DNA of 64,000 nt from Streptococcus oralis Uo5 (GTDB taxonomy: Bacteria > Bacillota > Bacilli > Lactobacillales > Streptococcaceae): positions 1,645,001-1,709,000 of the forward strand of contig NC_015291.1 of NCBI RefSeq assembly GCF_000253155.1, written 5' to 3'. Positions 37,995-52,430 of the stretch are shown in pieces (the first letter of the stretch is position 1; every line of letters starts with the position of its first letter). Position numbers and translations under genes: made by a program. A model generated the notes under the pieces. That model was not told the DNA's origin and ran no database searches. It saw only the letters and a program-made list of their open reading frames with translations.

Positions 37995-38086
37995 TTCTTT
38001 TCCCTCCCTATATGGGATTATACCTTGTGAGGAGTTTGAAATGATCGTTACCGCCTCAAGTGTCCTTTTTTTGTGCTCAACTGACC

Positions 38087-38117
38087 AAAAAACAGCTCTG
38101 TTGTGCACAGAACTGTT
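38087..38117 (-). terminator. Terminator of ndk
   Basis: Minus strand AACAGTTCTGT (5-nt loop) ACAGAGCTGTT followed by TTTTTGG, just past the ndk stop. Confidence 0.85.
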
Positions 38118-38128
38118 CTTTTACCAGT

Positions 38129-38548
38129 CTAATCCTTAAACCAGAGAGCAATTTCACGTTTTGCAGAAGCTTCCGAATCGGATCCATGAACTACATTTTG
38201 AATGGCTTGATTGTCTCCTGCAGCCTTGGCAAAATCTCCTCGGATAGTTCCTGGCAGAGCTTCTTCTGGACGAGTAGCACCCATCATGGTCCGCCAAGTT
38301 TCAATCACTTTCGGTCCTGATAGAATGCCCACCACTACCGGTCCTGAAGTCATAAACTGACGGATAGGAGGATAAAAACTTTTTTCAACCAAGTCTTGAT
38401 AGTGTTGATCAATCAAAGCTTCTGAAACTGCTGAACGTAACTCTAATTTTTCGATTTTGAAACCACGCTCCTCAATTCTTTTCAGAACCTGACCAACCAG
38501 CCCTCTTTTCACACCATCTGGCTTAATGATAAAGAATGTTTGTTCCAT
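38129..38548 (-). CDS. ndk: Nucleoside diphosphate kinase
   Basis: 139 residues from the ATG at 38548 ([19 protein letters not shown]), the conserved family start, with AAGGAGG upstream. The frame extends to 38629 but the extension is not family-like. The phospho-histidine is in NVVHGSDS. It balances NTP pools by transferring the gamma phosphate from ATP to other NDPs. Confidence 0.96.
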   Translation of the reverse strand: MEQTFFIIKPDGVKRGLVGQVLKRIEERGFKIEKLELRSAVSEALIDQHYQDLVEKSFYPPIRQFMTSGPVVVGILSGPKVIETWRTMMGATRPEEALPGTIRGDFAKAAGDNQAIQNVVHGSDSEASAKREIALWFKD

Positions 38549-38621
38549 ACGGACACCTCCTTGGCATTTTAGTTCTTCTATTCTACCACACTTTATGAAA
38601 AAGTGGGAAAATTTTCTGAAA

Positions 38622-38652
38622 CAAAACAAAGAGAACCTTTGGGTTCTCTTGT
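38622..38652 (-). terminator. Terminator of rpoBC
   Basis: Minus strand CAAGAGAACC (4-nt loop) GGTTCTCTTTG followed by TTTTGTTTC. Confidence 0.9.
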
Positions 38653-38658
38653 TTGCTT

Positions 38659-41600
38659 TTATTCTACTGTTTCTTCAACTTGGATTTCCACAACTTCCTC
38701 TACAGGAGCAAGTTCTGCCTCTTCTTGTTCTGGAGCCAGATATTCTGCTTCATTGATAGCTTGTGGTTCAAGGTTACGGTAGCGAGCCATACCAGTACCA
38801 GCTGGGATGATCTTACCGATGATAACATTTTCCTTGAGTCCAAGGAGATGATCTTTCTTACCACGGATGGCCGCATCTGTAAGGACACGAGTTGTTTCCT
38901 GGAAGGAAGCCGCTGACAAGAAACTATTTGTTTCAAGTGAGGCTTTGGTGATTCCCATAAGAACTGGGCGACCAGTCGCTGGAACTCCACCTGCGATAAG
39001 AACATCCTTGTTAGCATCTGTAAAGTCGTTGATGTCCATGAGAGTACCCATAAGAAGGTCTGTGTCACCTGGATCCATGACACGAACTTTACGGATCATT
39101 TGACGAACCATTACCTCGATGTGTTTGTCACCGATTTCTACCCCTTGGCTACGGTAAACTTTTTGTACTTCACCGAGAAGGTAAGTTTCAACTGACAAGA
39201 CATCACGAACAGCAAGGAGACGTTTTGGTTGGATAGAACCTTCTGTCAATGCCGCACCGCGAGAGACTTGGTCTCCAACTTCGACACGCATACGTGCTGT
39301 AAATGGTACCACGTACTCACCTTCGCCAGTTTCACCCTTAACGAAGACTTTCTTGGTACGAGTTGACGCGTCTTCTTCGATAGCTGTAACTTGTCCTTTG
39401 ACCTCTGTGATGACCGCTTCCCCTTTAGGATTGCGGGCTTCAAAGATTTCTTGGACACGAGGAAGACCCTGAGTGATATCGGTATTTGAGGCAACCCCAC
39501 CCGTGTGGAAGGTACGCATTGTAAGCTGTGTACCAGGTTCCCCGATAGATTGGGCAGCGATTGTACCAACTGCTTCACCAACTTCAACCGCATCACCAGT
39601 CGCCAAGTTGATACCGTAACAGTGACGGCAGACACCATGACGAGTGTTACATGTAAATACAGAGCGGATAGTAACTTCTTCCACACCAGCATTGACAATT
39701 TCACGCGCCTTGTCTTCTGTAATCAACTCATTTGGACCGATGATCACTGCACCAGTTTCTGGATGTTTAACAGTTTTCTTAGTATAACGACCATTGAGAC
39801 GTTCTTCGAGAGACTCGATCATCTCTTTTCCTTCTGCGATAGAACGAATCAAGAGACCACGGTCTGTTCCACAGTCGTCCTCACGGATGATCACATCTTG
39901 GGCAACGTCAACCAAACGACGAGTCAAGTAACCTGAGTCGGCTGTCTTAAGGGCCGTATCGGTCATACCCTTACGGGCACCGTGAGTTGAGAAGAACATT
40001 TCGAGTACTGACAAACCTTCGCGGAAGTTTGAAAGGATTGGCAATTCCATGATACGTCCGTTCGGAGCGGCCATCAGACCACGCATACCGGCAAGCTGTG
40101 AGAAGTTTGAGATGTTACCACGGGCTCCAGAGTCCATCATCATAACGATTGGGTTCTTAGGATCTTGGTTGGCAACCAAACGTTTTTCCAATTTTTCACG
40201 GGCTGCACGCCATTCAGCTGTAACAGCGTTGTAGCGCTCGTCGTCTGTGATCATACCACGACGGAATTGTTTGGTGATTTGTTCTACACGTTTGTGTGAT
40301 TCTTCGATGATTTCAGCCTTGTCTTCAACGACTGGGATATCGGCAATACCGACTGTCAAACCTGCAAGAGTTGAGTGGTGGTAACCGAGGTTCTTCATAC
40401 GGTCAAGTAGGGCAGAAGTTTCTGTTGTACGGAAACGTTTGAAGATTTCAGCGATGATATTTCCAAGGTTTTTCTTCTTGAATGGAGGGTTAAGTTCAAG
40501 ATTGCTGATAGCTTCCTTGATATCTCCACCTAGTGGCAAGAAGTATTTAGCTGGAACACCTTCTGTTAAGTTAGCATTTGTTGGTTCTTGCAAGTAAGGC
40601 AGACCCTCTGGCATGATGTCGTTGAAGAGGATTTTACCAACTGTTGTCAGCAAGACCTTGTGTTTTTGCTCTTCTGTCCATGGTTTGTTGAGGCTGTCTG
40701 TTGCAATACCAACACGTGAGTGGAGGTGAACATAACCATTGCGGTAAGCCATAACCGCTTCGTCACGGTCTTTGAAGACCATTCCTTCACCTTCACGACC
40801 AGCTTCTTCCATGGTCAAGTAGTAGTTACCCAAAACCATGTCCTGAGACGGAGTAACAACTGGTTTACCATCTTTCGGATTCAAGATATGCTCAGCAGCC
40901 AACATCAAGATACGAGCTTCTGCTTGAGCTTCTTCTGAAAGCGGTACGTGGATGGCCATTTGGTCCCCGTCAAAGTCGGCATTGTAGGCTTCACAGACAA
41001 GCGGGTGCAAGCGAAGGGCCTTACCATCAATCAAGACTGGCTCGAAAGCTTGGATACCCAAACGGTGAAGGGTCGGTGCGCGGTTCAAAAGAACTGGGTG
41101 TTCTTTGATTACTTCTTCAAGAATATCCCAGATACGTTCATCTCCACGTTCCACCAAGCGTTTAGCCGCTTTGACGTTCTGCACGATGTCACGAGCAACG
41201 ATTTCACGCATCACAAATGGTTTAAAGAGCTCGATGGCCATTTCACGTGGCACACCACATTGGTACATCTTAAGAGTTGGACCAACGGCGATAACGGAAC
41301 GTCCTGAGAAGTCAACACGTTTTCCGAGCAAGTTTTGACGGAAGCGTCCTTGTTTCCCTTTAAGCATGTGGCTCAATGATTTCAGTGGACGGCTACCTGG
41401 TCCTGTGATTGGACGACCACGACGGCCATTGTCAATCAAAGCATCAACCGCTTCTTGAAGCATACGCTTCTCATTTTGAACGATGATACCTGGTGCATTC
41501 AACTCAAGCAAACGAGCCAAACGGTTGTTACGGTTAATAACACGGCGGTAAAGGTCGTTCAAGTCAGATGAAGCAAAACGGCCACCATCCAACTGCAACA

Positions 41601-42324
41601 TTGGACGAAGATCTGGTGGAATAACCGGAAGGATGTTGAGAATCATCCATTCAGGTTTGTTTCCAGACTTGTAGAAGGCATCCAAAACATCCAAACGACG
41701 GATGGCTTTGACACGTTTTTGTCCAGTAGCTGTTTTCAACTCTTCTTTGAGTTCAGTAATTTCTTTTTCAAGATCTACTTGTTTCAAAAGGTCTTGGATA
41801 GCTTCGGCACCCATCTTGGCAACGAATGATCCATAGCCATACTCACGCAAGCGCTCACGGTATTCGCGCTCTGTCATGATAGACTTGTGCTCAAGCGGTG
41901 TATCCTTAGGATCAATCACCACATAAGCCGCAAAATAGATAACTTCCTCGAGGGCACGAGGACTCATATCAAGGGTCAAGCCCATACGGCTTGGAATCCC
42001 CTTGAAATACCAGATGTGAGATACAGGAGCTTTCAACTCGATGTGCCCCATACGCTCACGACGAACTTTTGTACGCGTTACTTCAACCCCACAGCGGTCA
42101 CAAACAATTCCTCTATAGCGAATGCGTTTGTACTTCCCACAAGCACATTCCCAGTCTTTTGTAGGACCAAAGATGACTTCGTCAAAGAGTCCTTCACGTT
42201 CTGGTTTCAAGGTACGGTAATTGATTGTTTCAGGTTTTTTGACTTCTCCATAAGACCATGAACGGACTTTGCTTGGAGAAGCTAGGGTGATTTGCATACT
42301 TTTAAAACGATTTACATCAACCAC
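38659..42324 (-). CDS. rpoC: RNA polymerase beta' subunit
   Basis: 1221 residues. Zinc-binding CxCx(n)CxxC (CACGKYKR...VCDRCG), catalytic Mg loop [13 protein letters not shown], bridge-helix region [20 protein letters not shown], and the second zinc cluster (CGTDRG...[13 protein letters not shown]). Follows rpoB by 32 bp in the same transcript. The acidic C-terminal tail ([20 protein letters not shown]) is typical of streptococci. Confidence 0.98.
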   Translation of the reverse strand: MVDVNRFKSMQITLASPSKVRSWSYGEVKKPETINYRTLKPEREGLFDEVIFGPTKDWECACGKYKRIRYRGIVCDRCGVEVTRTKVRRERMGHIELKAPVSHIWYFKGIPSRMGLTLDMSPRALEEVIYFAAYVVIDPKDTPLEHKSIMTEREYRERLREYGYGSFVAKMGAEAIQDLLKQVDLEKEITELKEELKTATGQKRVKAIRRLDVLDAFYKSGNKPEWMILNILPVIPPDLRPMLQLDGGRFASSDLNDLYRRVINRNNRLARLLELNAPGIIVQNEKRMLQEAVDALIDNGRRGRPITGPGSRPLKSLSHMLKGKQGRFRQNLLGKRVDFSGRSVIAVGPTLKMYQCGVPREMAIELFKPFVMREIVARDIVQNVKAAKRLVERGDERIWDILEEVIKEHPVLLNRAPTLHRLGIQAFEPVLIDGKALRLHPLVCEAYNADFDGDQMAIHVPLSEEAQAEARILMLAAEHILNPKDGKPVVTPSQDMVLGNYYLTMEEAGREGEGMVFKDRDEAVMAYRNGYVHLHSRVGIATDSLNKPWTEEQKHKVLLTTVGKILFNDIMPEGLPYLQEPTNANLTEGVPAKYFLPLGGDIKEAISNLELNPPFKKKNLGNIIAEIFKRFRTTETSALLDRMKNLGYHHSTLAGLTVGIADIPVVEDKAEIIEESHKRVEQITKQFRRGMITDDERYNAVTAEWRAAREKLEKRLVANQDPKNPIVMMMDSGARGNISNFSQLAGMRGLMAAPNGRIMELPILSNFREGLSVLEMFFSTHGARKGMTDTALKTADSGYLTRRLVDVAQDVIIREDDCGTDRGLLIRSIAEGKEMIESLEERLNGRYTKKTVKHPETGAVIIGPNELITEDKAREIVNAGVEEVTIRSVFTCNTRHGVCRHCYGINLATGDAVEVGEAVGTIAAQSIGEPGTQLTMRTFHTGGVASNTDITQGLPRVQEIFEARNPKGEAVITEVKGQVTAIEEDASTRTKKVFVKGETGEGEYVVPFTARMRVEVGDQVSRGAALTEGSIQPKRLLAVRDVLSVETYLLGEVQKVYRSQGVEIGDKHIEVMVRQMIRKVRVMDPGDTDLLMGTLMDINDFTDANKDVLIAGGVPATGRPVLMGITKASLETNSFLSAASFQETTRVLTDAAIRGKKDHLLGLKENVIIGKIIPAGTGMARYRNLEPQAINEAEYLAPEQEEAELAPVEEVVEIQVEETVE

Positions 42325-42356
42325 TATTTCTTCCCTTTCTATTCTAAGTGAACTGC

Positions 42357-45968
<3,612 letters not shown>

Positions 45969-46215
45969 GATGATTCTCCTTTGTAAATAAATTCCAAGCC
46001 TTGTCAATCAGGCTTTTCTAATCGTCATATGGTTTTTAAAACCCCTATCACCGTGTCCCTTTGATGAATTTTCAGAATCTTTAAATCTTTGTTACAAGCA
46101 CTCAAAAACCTGAAAAAAAGCACAAAAAGAGCAGCTAAATCTGACTTTTTCAGAAGATTTAACTGCTGTGAGCCTTGTCTGGACAATATTTCAGACAAAA
46201 CCTACGACAAATGAT
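45969..46215 (-). promoter_or_regulatory. rpoB leader, about 250 nt, with candidate attenuator
   Basis: Non-coding leader between the rpoB promoter and its TTG. From 5' to 3' on the minus strand: a 7-bp hairpin TTGTCTG / CAGACAA (46175-46197 region), the terminator-like hairpin (46130-46167), a T-rich tail, then about 150 nt without clear structure before the ribosome site. The two consecutive hairpins suggest premature-termination control. No known riboswitch class is recognised. Confidence 0.55.
46119..46167 (-). terminator. Terminator-like hairpin inside the rpoB leader
   Basis: Minus strand AGCAGTTAAATCT / AGATTTAGCTGCT, 13 bp with one G-U, followed by CTTTTTGTGCTTTTTTTC. There is no same-strand gene upstream for it to serve, because the neighbour is divergent. 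Confidence 0.8.
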
Positions 46216-46222
46216 TACTCAT

Positions 46223-46251
46223 ATTATACCTTATTTAGCTAGATTTTTCAA
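46223..46251 (-). promoter_or_regulatory. Promoter of rpoBC
   Basis: Minus strand TTGAAA (46246-46251), a 17-bp spacer, TATAAT (46223-46228). Confidence 0.88.
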
Positions 46252-46342
46252 GGTTTTTTTACTTATTTTTTAAATAATCTTTTCCTATATATTATTTTAA
46301 AATTTCAAGAGAATGAAGCATTATATTTTCTCTTAAAAGTTA

Positions 46343-46356
46343 GGAAAACGCTTGCA
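46343..46356. promoter_or_regulatory. CcpA catabolite-responsive element (cre) of the pullulanase
   Basis: GGAAAACGCTTGCA matches the cre consensus TGNAANCGNTNNCA at all but the first defined base and overlaps the -35 of the promoter. Confidence 0.8.
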
Positions 46357-46380
46357 CTAATGTTTACCTCGTGCTATACT
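46352..46380 (+). promoter_or_regulatory. Promoter of the pullulanase gene
   Basis: TTGCAC (46352-46357), 17 bp, TATACT (46375-46380) preceded by TGC (extended -10). Confidence 0.82.
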
Positions 46381-46411
46381 GATAGGGAACAACTACACAA
46401 GGAGAATTGTG

Positions 46412-49400
46412 ATGAAAAAGATCCCATCTCAAACTGAGAAAAAAATGATTTATGGTATCCGTTCCTTGAAGAACGGAACTGGTTCTGTCCTTATTGGTGC
46501 TAGCATTGTCCTGCTTTCTGCTACAATGCCAACTATTTCGGCCAACGAAAACCTTCCGCAAATTCAGGAAAATACCAGAGCTGTGACCAAGGCCCCTACT
46601 GAGACTGAAACGAGTCAAACTCAAACGGAAACGCCTATTTCTGAACAAAAGAATGCAAACGCTTCCCTTGATTCTAAAAAAGAAGCTCCAGCTGGGGAAA
46701 CTACTACAGCGCCAGAAACACCCAAAACAGAAGATGCTACTACAAGCCAGGCTAACAGCAAGGAAGAGAAAGTAGATAACAGCACTGCAACGCCAACTTC
46801 AGAACAAAAACCACAAGCTGACACATCCTCTGAAGAACCCATCGCAGACAACCACTTCCGCATCCATGTAAAAAAACTCCCTGAAGAAAACAAAGATTCT
46901 CAAGGTCTTTGGACTTGGGACGATGTTGAAAAGCCGTCTGAAAACTGGCCCAATGGAGCCAAGTCCTTCAAGGATGCCAAGCAAGATGACTACGGCTATT
47001 ACCTAGATGTCAAACTCAAAAATGAGCAAGCCAAGAAAGTCAGCTTCCTCATCAACAATACCAAGGGGGATAACCTGACAGGGGACCGTTCTGTAGAGCG
47101 CCTCTCTCCAAAAATGAATGAGGCCTGGCTAGATGAAAACTACAAGGTACACAACTACCGCCCTCAACCAGCAGGAACTGTCCGTGTCAACTACTACCGC
47201 ACCGATGGCAACTATGACAAAAAATCTCTCTGGTATTGGGGCGATGTCAAGAACCCAAGTAGCGGAGAATGGCCTGACGGTACTGACTTTACCGCAACTG
47301 GAAAATATGGCCGTTACATTGATATCCCACTCAATGAAGCTGCAAGAGAATTTGGATTTTTATTACTAGACGAAAGCAAGAAAGGCGATGATGTGAAAAT
47401 CAGAAAAGAAGATTATAAATTCACTGATCTAAAAAATCACAGTCAGATTTTCCTCAAGGATGATGACGAAACCATCTACACCAACCCCTACTATGTGCAC
47501 GATATCCGCATGACTGGTGCCCAACACGTAGCTAAATCTCGTATCGAAAGCAGTTTTTCTACCCTCGTTGGAGCTAAGAAAGACGATATCCTCAAACACT
47601 CCAGCATCACTGATTACCAAGGGAATAAAGTAGCTATCACAGACGTGGAAGTGGATGAGGCAGGCAAAAAAGTGACCTACATCGGCGACTTCTCTGACAC
47701 TCAACACCCTTACACTGTCAGCTACAATTCAGACCGCTTTACCACACGTTCAAGCTGGCGCCTCAAGGATGAGTCCTACAGTTACGATGGTCCACTCGGC
47801 GCAACTCTGAAAGAAGATGGCAAGCGTGTTGACCTCACCCTCTGGTCTCCAAGTGCTGATAAGGTTTCCGTTGTTGTCTATGACAAGAAAGACCCTGAAA
47901 AAGTAGTTGGAACTGTCGCCCTTGAAAAAGGAGAAAAAGGAACCTGGAAACAAACTCTGGATGCAAACTCTGGTCTCGGTATCAGCAACTACACTGGCTA
48001 CTACTACCACTACCAAATCGAGCGCCAAGGTAAAACTGTCCTCGTTCTTGACCCTTATGCCAAATCATTAGCGGCTTGGAACAGTGACCTAGCAAAAACA
48101 GATGCCGCTCATAAGGTCGCTAAAGCTGCCTTTGTCGATCCAGCGAAGTTAGGTCCGCAAGACTTGACCTATGGAAAGATTCGTAACTTCAAATCACGTG
48201 AAGATGCTGTCATCTATGAAGCCCATGTACGTGACTTCACTTCGGATCCTGCCATCGCAAAAGACTTGACCAAGCCATTTGGTACCTTTGAAGCCTTTAT
48301 CGAAAAACTAGACTATCTCAAAGACTTGGGTGTGACTCATATCCAACTCCTTCCTGTCTTGTCCTACTACTTTGTCAATGAATTGAAAAACCATGAACGT
48401 TTGTCTGCCTACGCTTCAAGCAACAGCAACTACAACTGGGGATATGATCCTCAAAACTACTTCTCCTTGACAGGTATGTACTCAAGCGATCCTAAGGATC
48501 CAGAAAAACGTATCGCAGAATTCAAAAACCTCATCAACGAAATCCACAAACGTGGCATGGGGGCTATCCTGGACGTGGTCTACAACCATACTGCAAATGT
48601 TGATATTTTTGAAGATATTGAGCCAAACTACTATCACTTTATGGACGCAGACGGAACTCCTCGTACTAGCTTTGGAGGCGGCCGTTTGGGAACTACCCAC
48701 TACATGTCTAAACGTGTCTTGGTAGACTCCATCAAGTATCTGGTTGAAACTTACAAAGTGGATGGTTTCCGTTTCGATATGATGGGAGATCATGATGCGG
48801 CTTCTATCGAAGAAGCGTACAAGGCTGCACGTGCCCTCAATCCAAACCTTATCATGCTAGGTGAAGGCTGGAGAACCTATACTGGTGATGAAAATACGCC
48901 TGTACAACCTGCTGACCAAGATTGGATGAAGAAAACAGATACTGTCGCTGTCTTTTCAGACGACATCCGCAACAACCTCAAGTCTGGCTATCCAAACGAA
49001 GGTCAACCTGCCTTTATCACAGGTGGCAAACGCGATATCAATACCATCTTTAAAAATCTCATTGCCCAACCAACTAACTTTGAAGCTGACAATCCTGGAG
49101 ATGTGATCCAGTATATCGCAGCCCATGATAACTTGACCCTCTTTGACATCATTGCCCAGTCTATCAAAAAAGACCCAAGCAAGGCTGAAAACTACGCTGA
49201 GATTCATCGTCGTTTGCGACTTGGAAACCTCATGGTCTTGACTGCTCAAGGAACTCCGTTTATCCACTCTGGTCAGGAATACGGACGTACCAAACAATTC
49301 CTTGATCCAGCCTATAAGACTCCTGTTCCTGAAGATAAGGTTCCAAATAAGTCTCACTTGTTGCGTGACAAAGACGGCAAGCCTTTTGTCTATCCTTACT

Positions 49401-50122
49401 TTATCCATGACTCTTACGACTCTAGTGATGCTGTCAACAAGTTTGACTGGACCAAAGCTACAGATAGCAAAGCATATCCTGAAAATGCCAAGAGCCGTGA
49501 CTACATGAAAGGTCTGATCGCCCTTCGTCAATCGACAGATGCCTTCCGACTCAAGAGTCTGCAAGACATCAAAGAGCGCGTCCACCTCATTACTGTCCCA
49601 GGACAAAACGGTGTTGAAAAAGAAGACGTGGTCATCGGCTACCAAATCACTGCTCCAAACGGTGATGTCTACGCTGTCTTTGTCAATGCGGATGATAAGG
49701 CTCGTGAATTTACTCTAGGAACTGCCTTTGCTCACTTGAGAAAGGCTGAAGTCCTCGCAGATGAAAATCAAGCCGGACCAGTAGGAATCGCTAAACCTCA
49801 AGGTCTCGAATGGACTGAACAAGGCTTGAAATTGAACGCTCTCACTGCTGTCGTTCTCCGCTTGTCTCAAGGTGGCGCCATCGTCGCTCCAGCTGTGGAA
49901 GAAAAACCAGAATTTGATCTTTCTAGCTTGGAAACCCAACAAGACAAAGCCCAGAACCTAGTAGCAAACCCTGACTCTCAAGAAACTGCTACAGAGACTC
50001 TTTCTCAGAAAGTCCTTCCAAACACAGGTACTGAGAACAAATCCCTTCTTGCCCTTGCTGGATTCAGTATCCTTGCCCTTCTCGGACTTGGATGGTTGAT
50101 AAAAAACAAGAAAAAGAAATAA
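46412..50122 (+). CDS. spuA: Cell-wall-anchored pullulanase (type I, SpuA-like)
   Basis: 1236 residues from the ATG at 46412 (AAGGAG upstream; a GTG lies one codon earlier). Domains in order: YSIRK-like signal (YGIRSLKNGTGSVLIGASIV); Thr/Glu/Pro-rich spacer (45-145); two CBM41 starch-binding modules (about 148-250 and 255-360; each with LW.WDDV/LWYWGDV); a CBM48-like module; GH13_14 catalytic domain with nucleophile Asp in VDGFRFDMMGDHD, acid/base Glu in MLGEGWRTYTG, and AAHDNLTLFD. It ends in sortase signal LPNTG, a hydrophobic helix and KNKKKK. It cleaves alpha-1,6 links in glycogen and pullulan on the cell surface. Confidence 0.97.
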   Translation: MKKIPSQTEKKMIYGIRSLKNGTGSVLIGASIVLLSATMPTISANENLPQIQENTRAVTKAPTETETSQTQTETPISEQKNANASLDSKKEAPAGETTTAPETPKTEDATTSQANSKEEKVDNSTATPTSEQKPQADTSSEEPIADNHFRIHVKKLPEENKDSQGLWTWDDVEKPSENWPNGAKSFKDAKQDDYGYYLDVKLKNEQAKKVSFLINNTKGDNLTGDRSVERLSPKMNEAWLDENYKVHNYRPQPAGTVRVNYYRTDGNYDKKSLWYWGDVKNPSSGEWPDGTDFTATGKYGRYIDIPLNEAAREFGFLLLDESKKGDDVKIRKEDYKFTDLKNHSQIFLKDDDETIYTNPYYVHDIRMTGAQHVAKSRIESSFSTLVGAKKDDILKHSSITDYQGNKVAITDVEVDEAGKKVTYIGDFSDTQHPYTVSYNSDRFTTRSSWRLKDESYSYDGPLGATLKEDGKRVDLTLWSPSADKVSVVVYDKKDPEKVVGTVALEKGEKGTWKQTLDANSGLGISNYTGYYYHYQIERQGKTVLVLDPYAKSLAAWNSDLAKTDAAHKVAKAAFVDPAKLGPQDLTYGKIRNFKSREDAVIYEAHVRDFTSDPAIAKDLTKPFGTFEAFIEKLDYLKDLGVTHIQLLPVLSYYFVNELKNHERLSAYASSNSNYNWGYDPQNYFSLTGMYSSDPKDPEKRIAEFKNLINEIHKRGMGAILDVVYNHTANVDIFEDIEPNYYHFMDADGTPRTSFGGGRLGTTHYMSKRVLVDSIKYLVETYKVDGFRFDMMGDHDAASIEEAYKAARALNPNLIMLGEGWRTYTGDENTPVQPADQDWMKKTDTVAVFSDDIRNNLKSGYPNEGQPAFITGGKRDINTIFKNLIAQPTNFEADNPGDVIQYIAAHDNLTLFDIIAQSIKKDPSKAENYAEIHRRLRLGNLMVLTAQGTPFIHSGQEYGRTKQFLDPAYKTPVPEDKVPNKSHLLRDKDGKPFVYPYFIHDSYDSSDAVNKFDWTKATDSKAYPENAKSRDYMKGLIALRQSTDAFRLKSLQDIKERVHLITVPGQNGVEKEDVVIGYQITAPNGDVYAVFVNADDKAREFTLGTAFAHLRKAEVLADENQAGPVGIAKPQGLEWTEQGLKLNALTAVVLRLSQGGAIVAPAVEEKPEFDLSSLETQQDKAQNLVANPDSQETATETLSQKVLPNTGTENKSLLALAGFSILALLGLGWLIKNKKKK

Positions 50123-50142
50123 CCTAGCCCTCCTATAGAGAA

Positions 50143-50184
50143 AACACCCCATGGTTAGAAGACTCTTCTAGCCATGGGGTGTTG
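50143..50184. terminator. Bidirectional terminator between pullulanase and ABC operon
   Basis: Long stem AACACCCCATGG...CCATGGGGTGTT with TTAGAAG / CTTCTAG extension, flanked by A and T runs. It separates two converging units. Confidence 0.92.
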
Positions 50185-50205
50185 TTTTTATGATACACTT
50201 ATCTA

Positions 50206-50970
50206 TCAAATCATATATTCTACACTATAGGTTGCATCTGATAAGATACGAGCCAGAAACTGCTTGGTTCGTTCTTCTTGTGGACGACTAAAGAAATCGT
50301 GGGGATTGTTCTCCTCTACGATACGGCCTCCATCCATGAAAATAACGTGGTTTGCGACATCTCTAGCAAATCCCATCTCATGCGTGACGACAACCATGGT
50401 CACACCTTCTCCCGCCAACTGTTTCAGAACATCCAAAACATCTCCAACCAACTCAGGGTCTAGTGCTGATGTTGGTTCATCTAGCAAAATGACCTCCGGC
50501 TTGACGGCAATAGCACGCGCAATTCCTATTCGTTGTTGTTGCCCCCCAGAAAGCTGGGAAGGGTAGTAGTCCTTATAGGCCAGTAAACCAACTTTTTCCA
50601 AGGCAGATTCTGCACGTTTTAGCGCTTCTTCCTTGGGAACTTTACGAGCGACGATTAGGCCTTCTAAAATATTTTCCAGAGCAGTTTTGTTTGCAAAGAG
50701 ATTGTAGTGTTGGAAAACAAAGGCTGTTTTTTGGCGAATTTCTAGAATGTCTTTCTTGCTTAATTTGGCTAAGTCATAAGTTTTTCCTGCCAAGGTCAAA
50801 CGGCCACTGTCAGCTTTTTCTAAGTGGTTGAGACAACGGAGAAAGGTCGTTTTCCCCGAACCTGATGGTCCTAAGATAACGACGACATCCCCTTGGTTGA
50901 CCTGGAGATTGACATCCTCCAGGACCTGTCTCTCACCAAATGTTTTTGCGATATGTTCTACTTGTAACAT
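50206..50970 (-). CDS. Amino-acid ABC transporter ATPase (last gene of UroD/ABC operon)
   Basis: 254 residues. Walker [10 protein letters not shown], signature [15 protein letters not shown], Walker [16 protein letters not shown]-loop [11 protein letters not shown]. GlnQ/TcyN class. It lies 9 bp after the second permease and completes an importer with two permeases and one receptor. The operon context with two UroD-fold proteins suggests the cargo is a small thiol- or methyl-containing amino-acid-like compound (inference). Confidence 0.93.
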   Translation of the reverse strand: MLQVEHIAKTFGERQVLEDVNLQVNQGDVVVILGPSGSGKTTFLRCLNHLEKADSGRLTLAGKTYDLAKLSKKDILEIRQKTAFVFQHYNLFANKTALENILEGLIVARKVPKEEALKRAESALEKVGLLAYKDYYPSQLSGGQQQRIGIARAIAVKPEVILLDEPTSALDPELVGDVLDVLKQLAGEGVTMVVVTHEMGFARDVANHVIFMDGGRIVEENNPHDFFSRPQEERTKQFLARILSDATYSVEYMI

Positions 50971-50979
50971 CCTGTCCTC

Positions 50980-51702
50980 CTATACAAAACGCGCGCTAGA
51001 TGCTTTCGCTCTCTTTTCTTTTTTCACATAGCCTTTTTCTAATACAGAAAAGCCCCACTGAATCAAACCACAGATCAAAATATACTGCAAAAATATTACA
51101 AAATAAGACTCAAAATACTGGTAACCGTAGGACGCTTCTACACGAGCAATAGCGGTGATATCCTTGATGGTCATAACAAAGACTAGGGAGGTCCCTTTGA
51201 CGATATTGATCACCAGATTGGCCAAGTTAGGCAAGGCTGAGCGCAAGGCTTGAGGAAAAACAATCCTTAGATAGGCCTGGGTCGTAGTCAGCCCAATCGC
51301 ATGCGCCGCCTCTAGTTGTCCCTTGTCCACCGTCAAGATCGCTGAACGCAAAATCTCCGATAAACTCCCGACTGTCATCAAACTATAAATGATAAAGGCA
51401 TAGTAGAGAGGATCAAGCTTGAAAATATCAAAGTCACTTCCTATGCTTTTGAGAAATTGATTCAGCAAACTTGGAAACAAACTATAAAAGAAGAGAATCA
51501 ATAAAATCGGTGGAGTCGCTCGGATAAAAGCCAGATAGACCAGAGAAAAACTCCTCACCCCTCGAACCTTGTAAATCTGCCCCAAGGCTAAAAATAGAGC
51601 CGGTAAAAAGCTTAAGACCATAGCCACAATCATGATAATCAAGGTGATTGGCACACCCTTCAAGGTCTCCAGAAAGGTCTTTACAATATAGTCTATATCC
51701 AT
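50980..51702 (-). CDS. Amino-acid ABC transporter permease B
   Basis: 240 residues, HisM/TcyM type with about five helices and the EAA loop LEAAHAIGLTTTQAYLRIVFPQ. Paired with the other permease 3 bp upstream, giving a heterodimeric channel rather than the homodimer of the glutamine-type fusion at 4023-5591. Confidence 0.92.
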   Translation of the reverse strand: MDIDYIVKTFLETLKGVPITLIIMIVAMVLSFLPALFLALGQIYKVRGVRSFSLVYLAFIRATPPILLILFFYSLFPSLLNQFLKSIGSDFDIFKLDPLYYAFIIYSLMTVGSLSEILRSAILTVDKGQLEAAHAIGLTTTQAYLRIVFPQALRSALPNLANLVINIVKGTSLVFVMTIKDITAIARVEASYGYQYFESYFVIFLQYILICGLIQWGFSVLEKGYVKKEKRAKASSARFV

Positions 51703-51705
51703 TTC

Positions 51706-52398
51706 TTACCTCCCTTTTGTTTCCAAAGACTTCTCAAGCAAACGACTCAAGCTAGAAATAACCAAGGCAATCCCCCAGTAAAGAAGCGCAACTGCCGTAT
51801 AGGTTTCCAGAGAGTAGTTCCCTAAATTGCGACTGATCAAGAGATTGCCTGCCCCCATAACATCAACAAAACCAATCGTATAAGCCAAGGCAGCATCCCG
51901 CATGAGATTGAGAATAGCGGTCGTTATATTGGGAAGAGCAACTTGAAAAGCTTGGGGAAAAATGATTCTCCAAAAAGTCTGACTTGGAGTCAAACCAATA
52001 CTAAGCCCGGCCTCTGTCTGCCCCTTTGGAATAGCTTGATAGGCCGCCTTGAAAACCTCGGCAACAATAGCCGCAAACAAGAGAATCATCGTCAAGAGAA
52101 CAAAAATAGTTTTAGACCAGTTGTTGATATCCAAACCAAGCCACCATTTCAGAAATTCTGGCAAGCCATAAAAGACTAGAAAAAGCAAGACAATCGGCGG
52201 TGTACAACGAAGGGTAAAGATATAGCTTTTGGAAATCGCTGCAAAACTCTTGTCATCTCCTACTTGTGCCCAGGCCAAGAGACCTCCAAAAAGGGAACCA
52301 AGAAGAGTGGTAAAAAAGAGAATGGACAAGGTCATAGGAAGTGCCTTCCATAAGGTCGGCAAAAACTGAAAGACCTTGGAAAAATCATAAGAAACCAT
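51706..52398 (-). CDS. Amino-acid ABC transporter permease A
   Basis: 230 residues with about five helices and the EAA loop TEAGLSIGLTPSQTFWRIIFPQ. Distantly related to permease B. Follows the receptor gene by 32 bp in the same operon. Confidence 0.92.
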   Translation of the reverse strand: MVSYDFSKVFQFLPTLWKALPMTLSILFFTTLLGSLFGGLLAWAQVGDDKSFAAISKSYIFTLRCTPPIVLLFLVFYGLPEFLKWWLGLDINNWSKTIFVLLTMILLFAAIVAEVFKAAYQAIPKGQTEAGLSIGLTPSQTFWRIIFPQAFQVALPNITTAILNLMRDAALAYTIGFVDVMGAGNLLISRNLGNYSLETYTAVALLYWGIALVISSLSRLLEKSLETKGR

Positions 52399-52430
52399 GC
52401 AAAACCCTTTCTAGTCTTGTAATTTCTGGT

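Noticed and set aside
48956..49645. 229-residue antisense frame inside the pullulanase gene
   Set aside because: It lies wholly opposite a strongly supported coding region, with no ribosome site. It is a codon-bias shadow, as is the 209-residue frame opposite ilvC (9328-9957).
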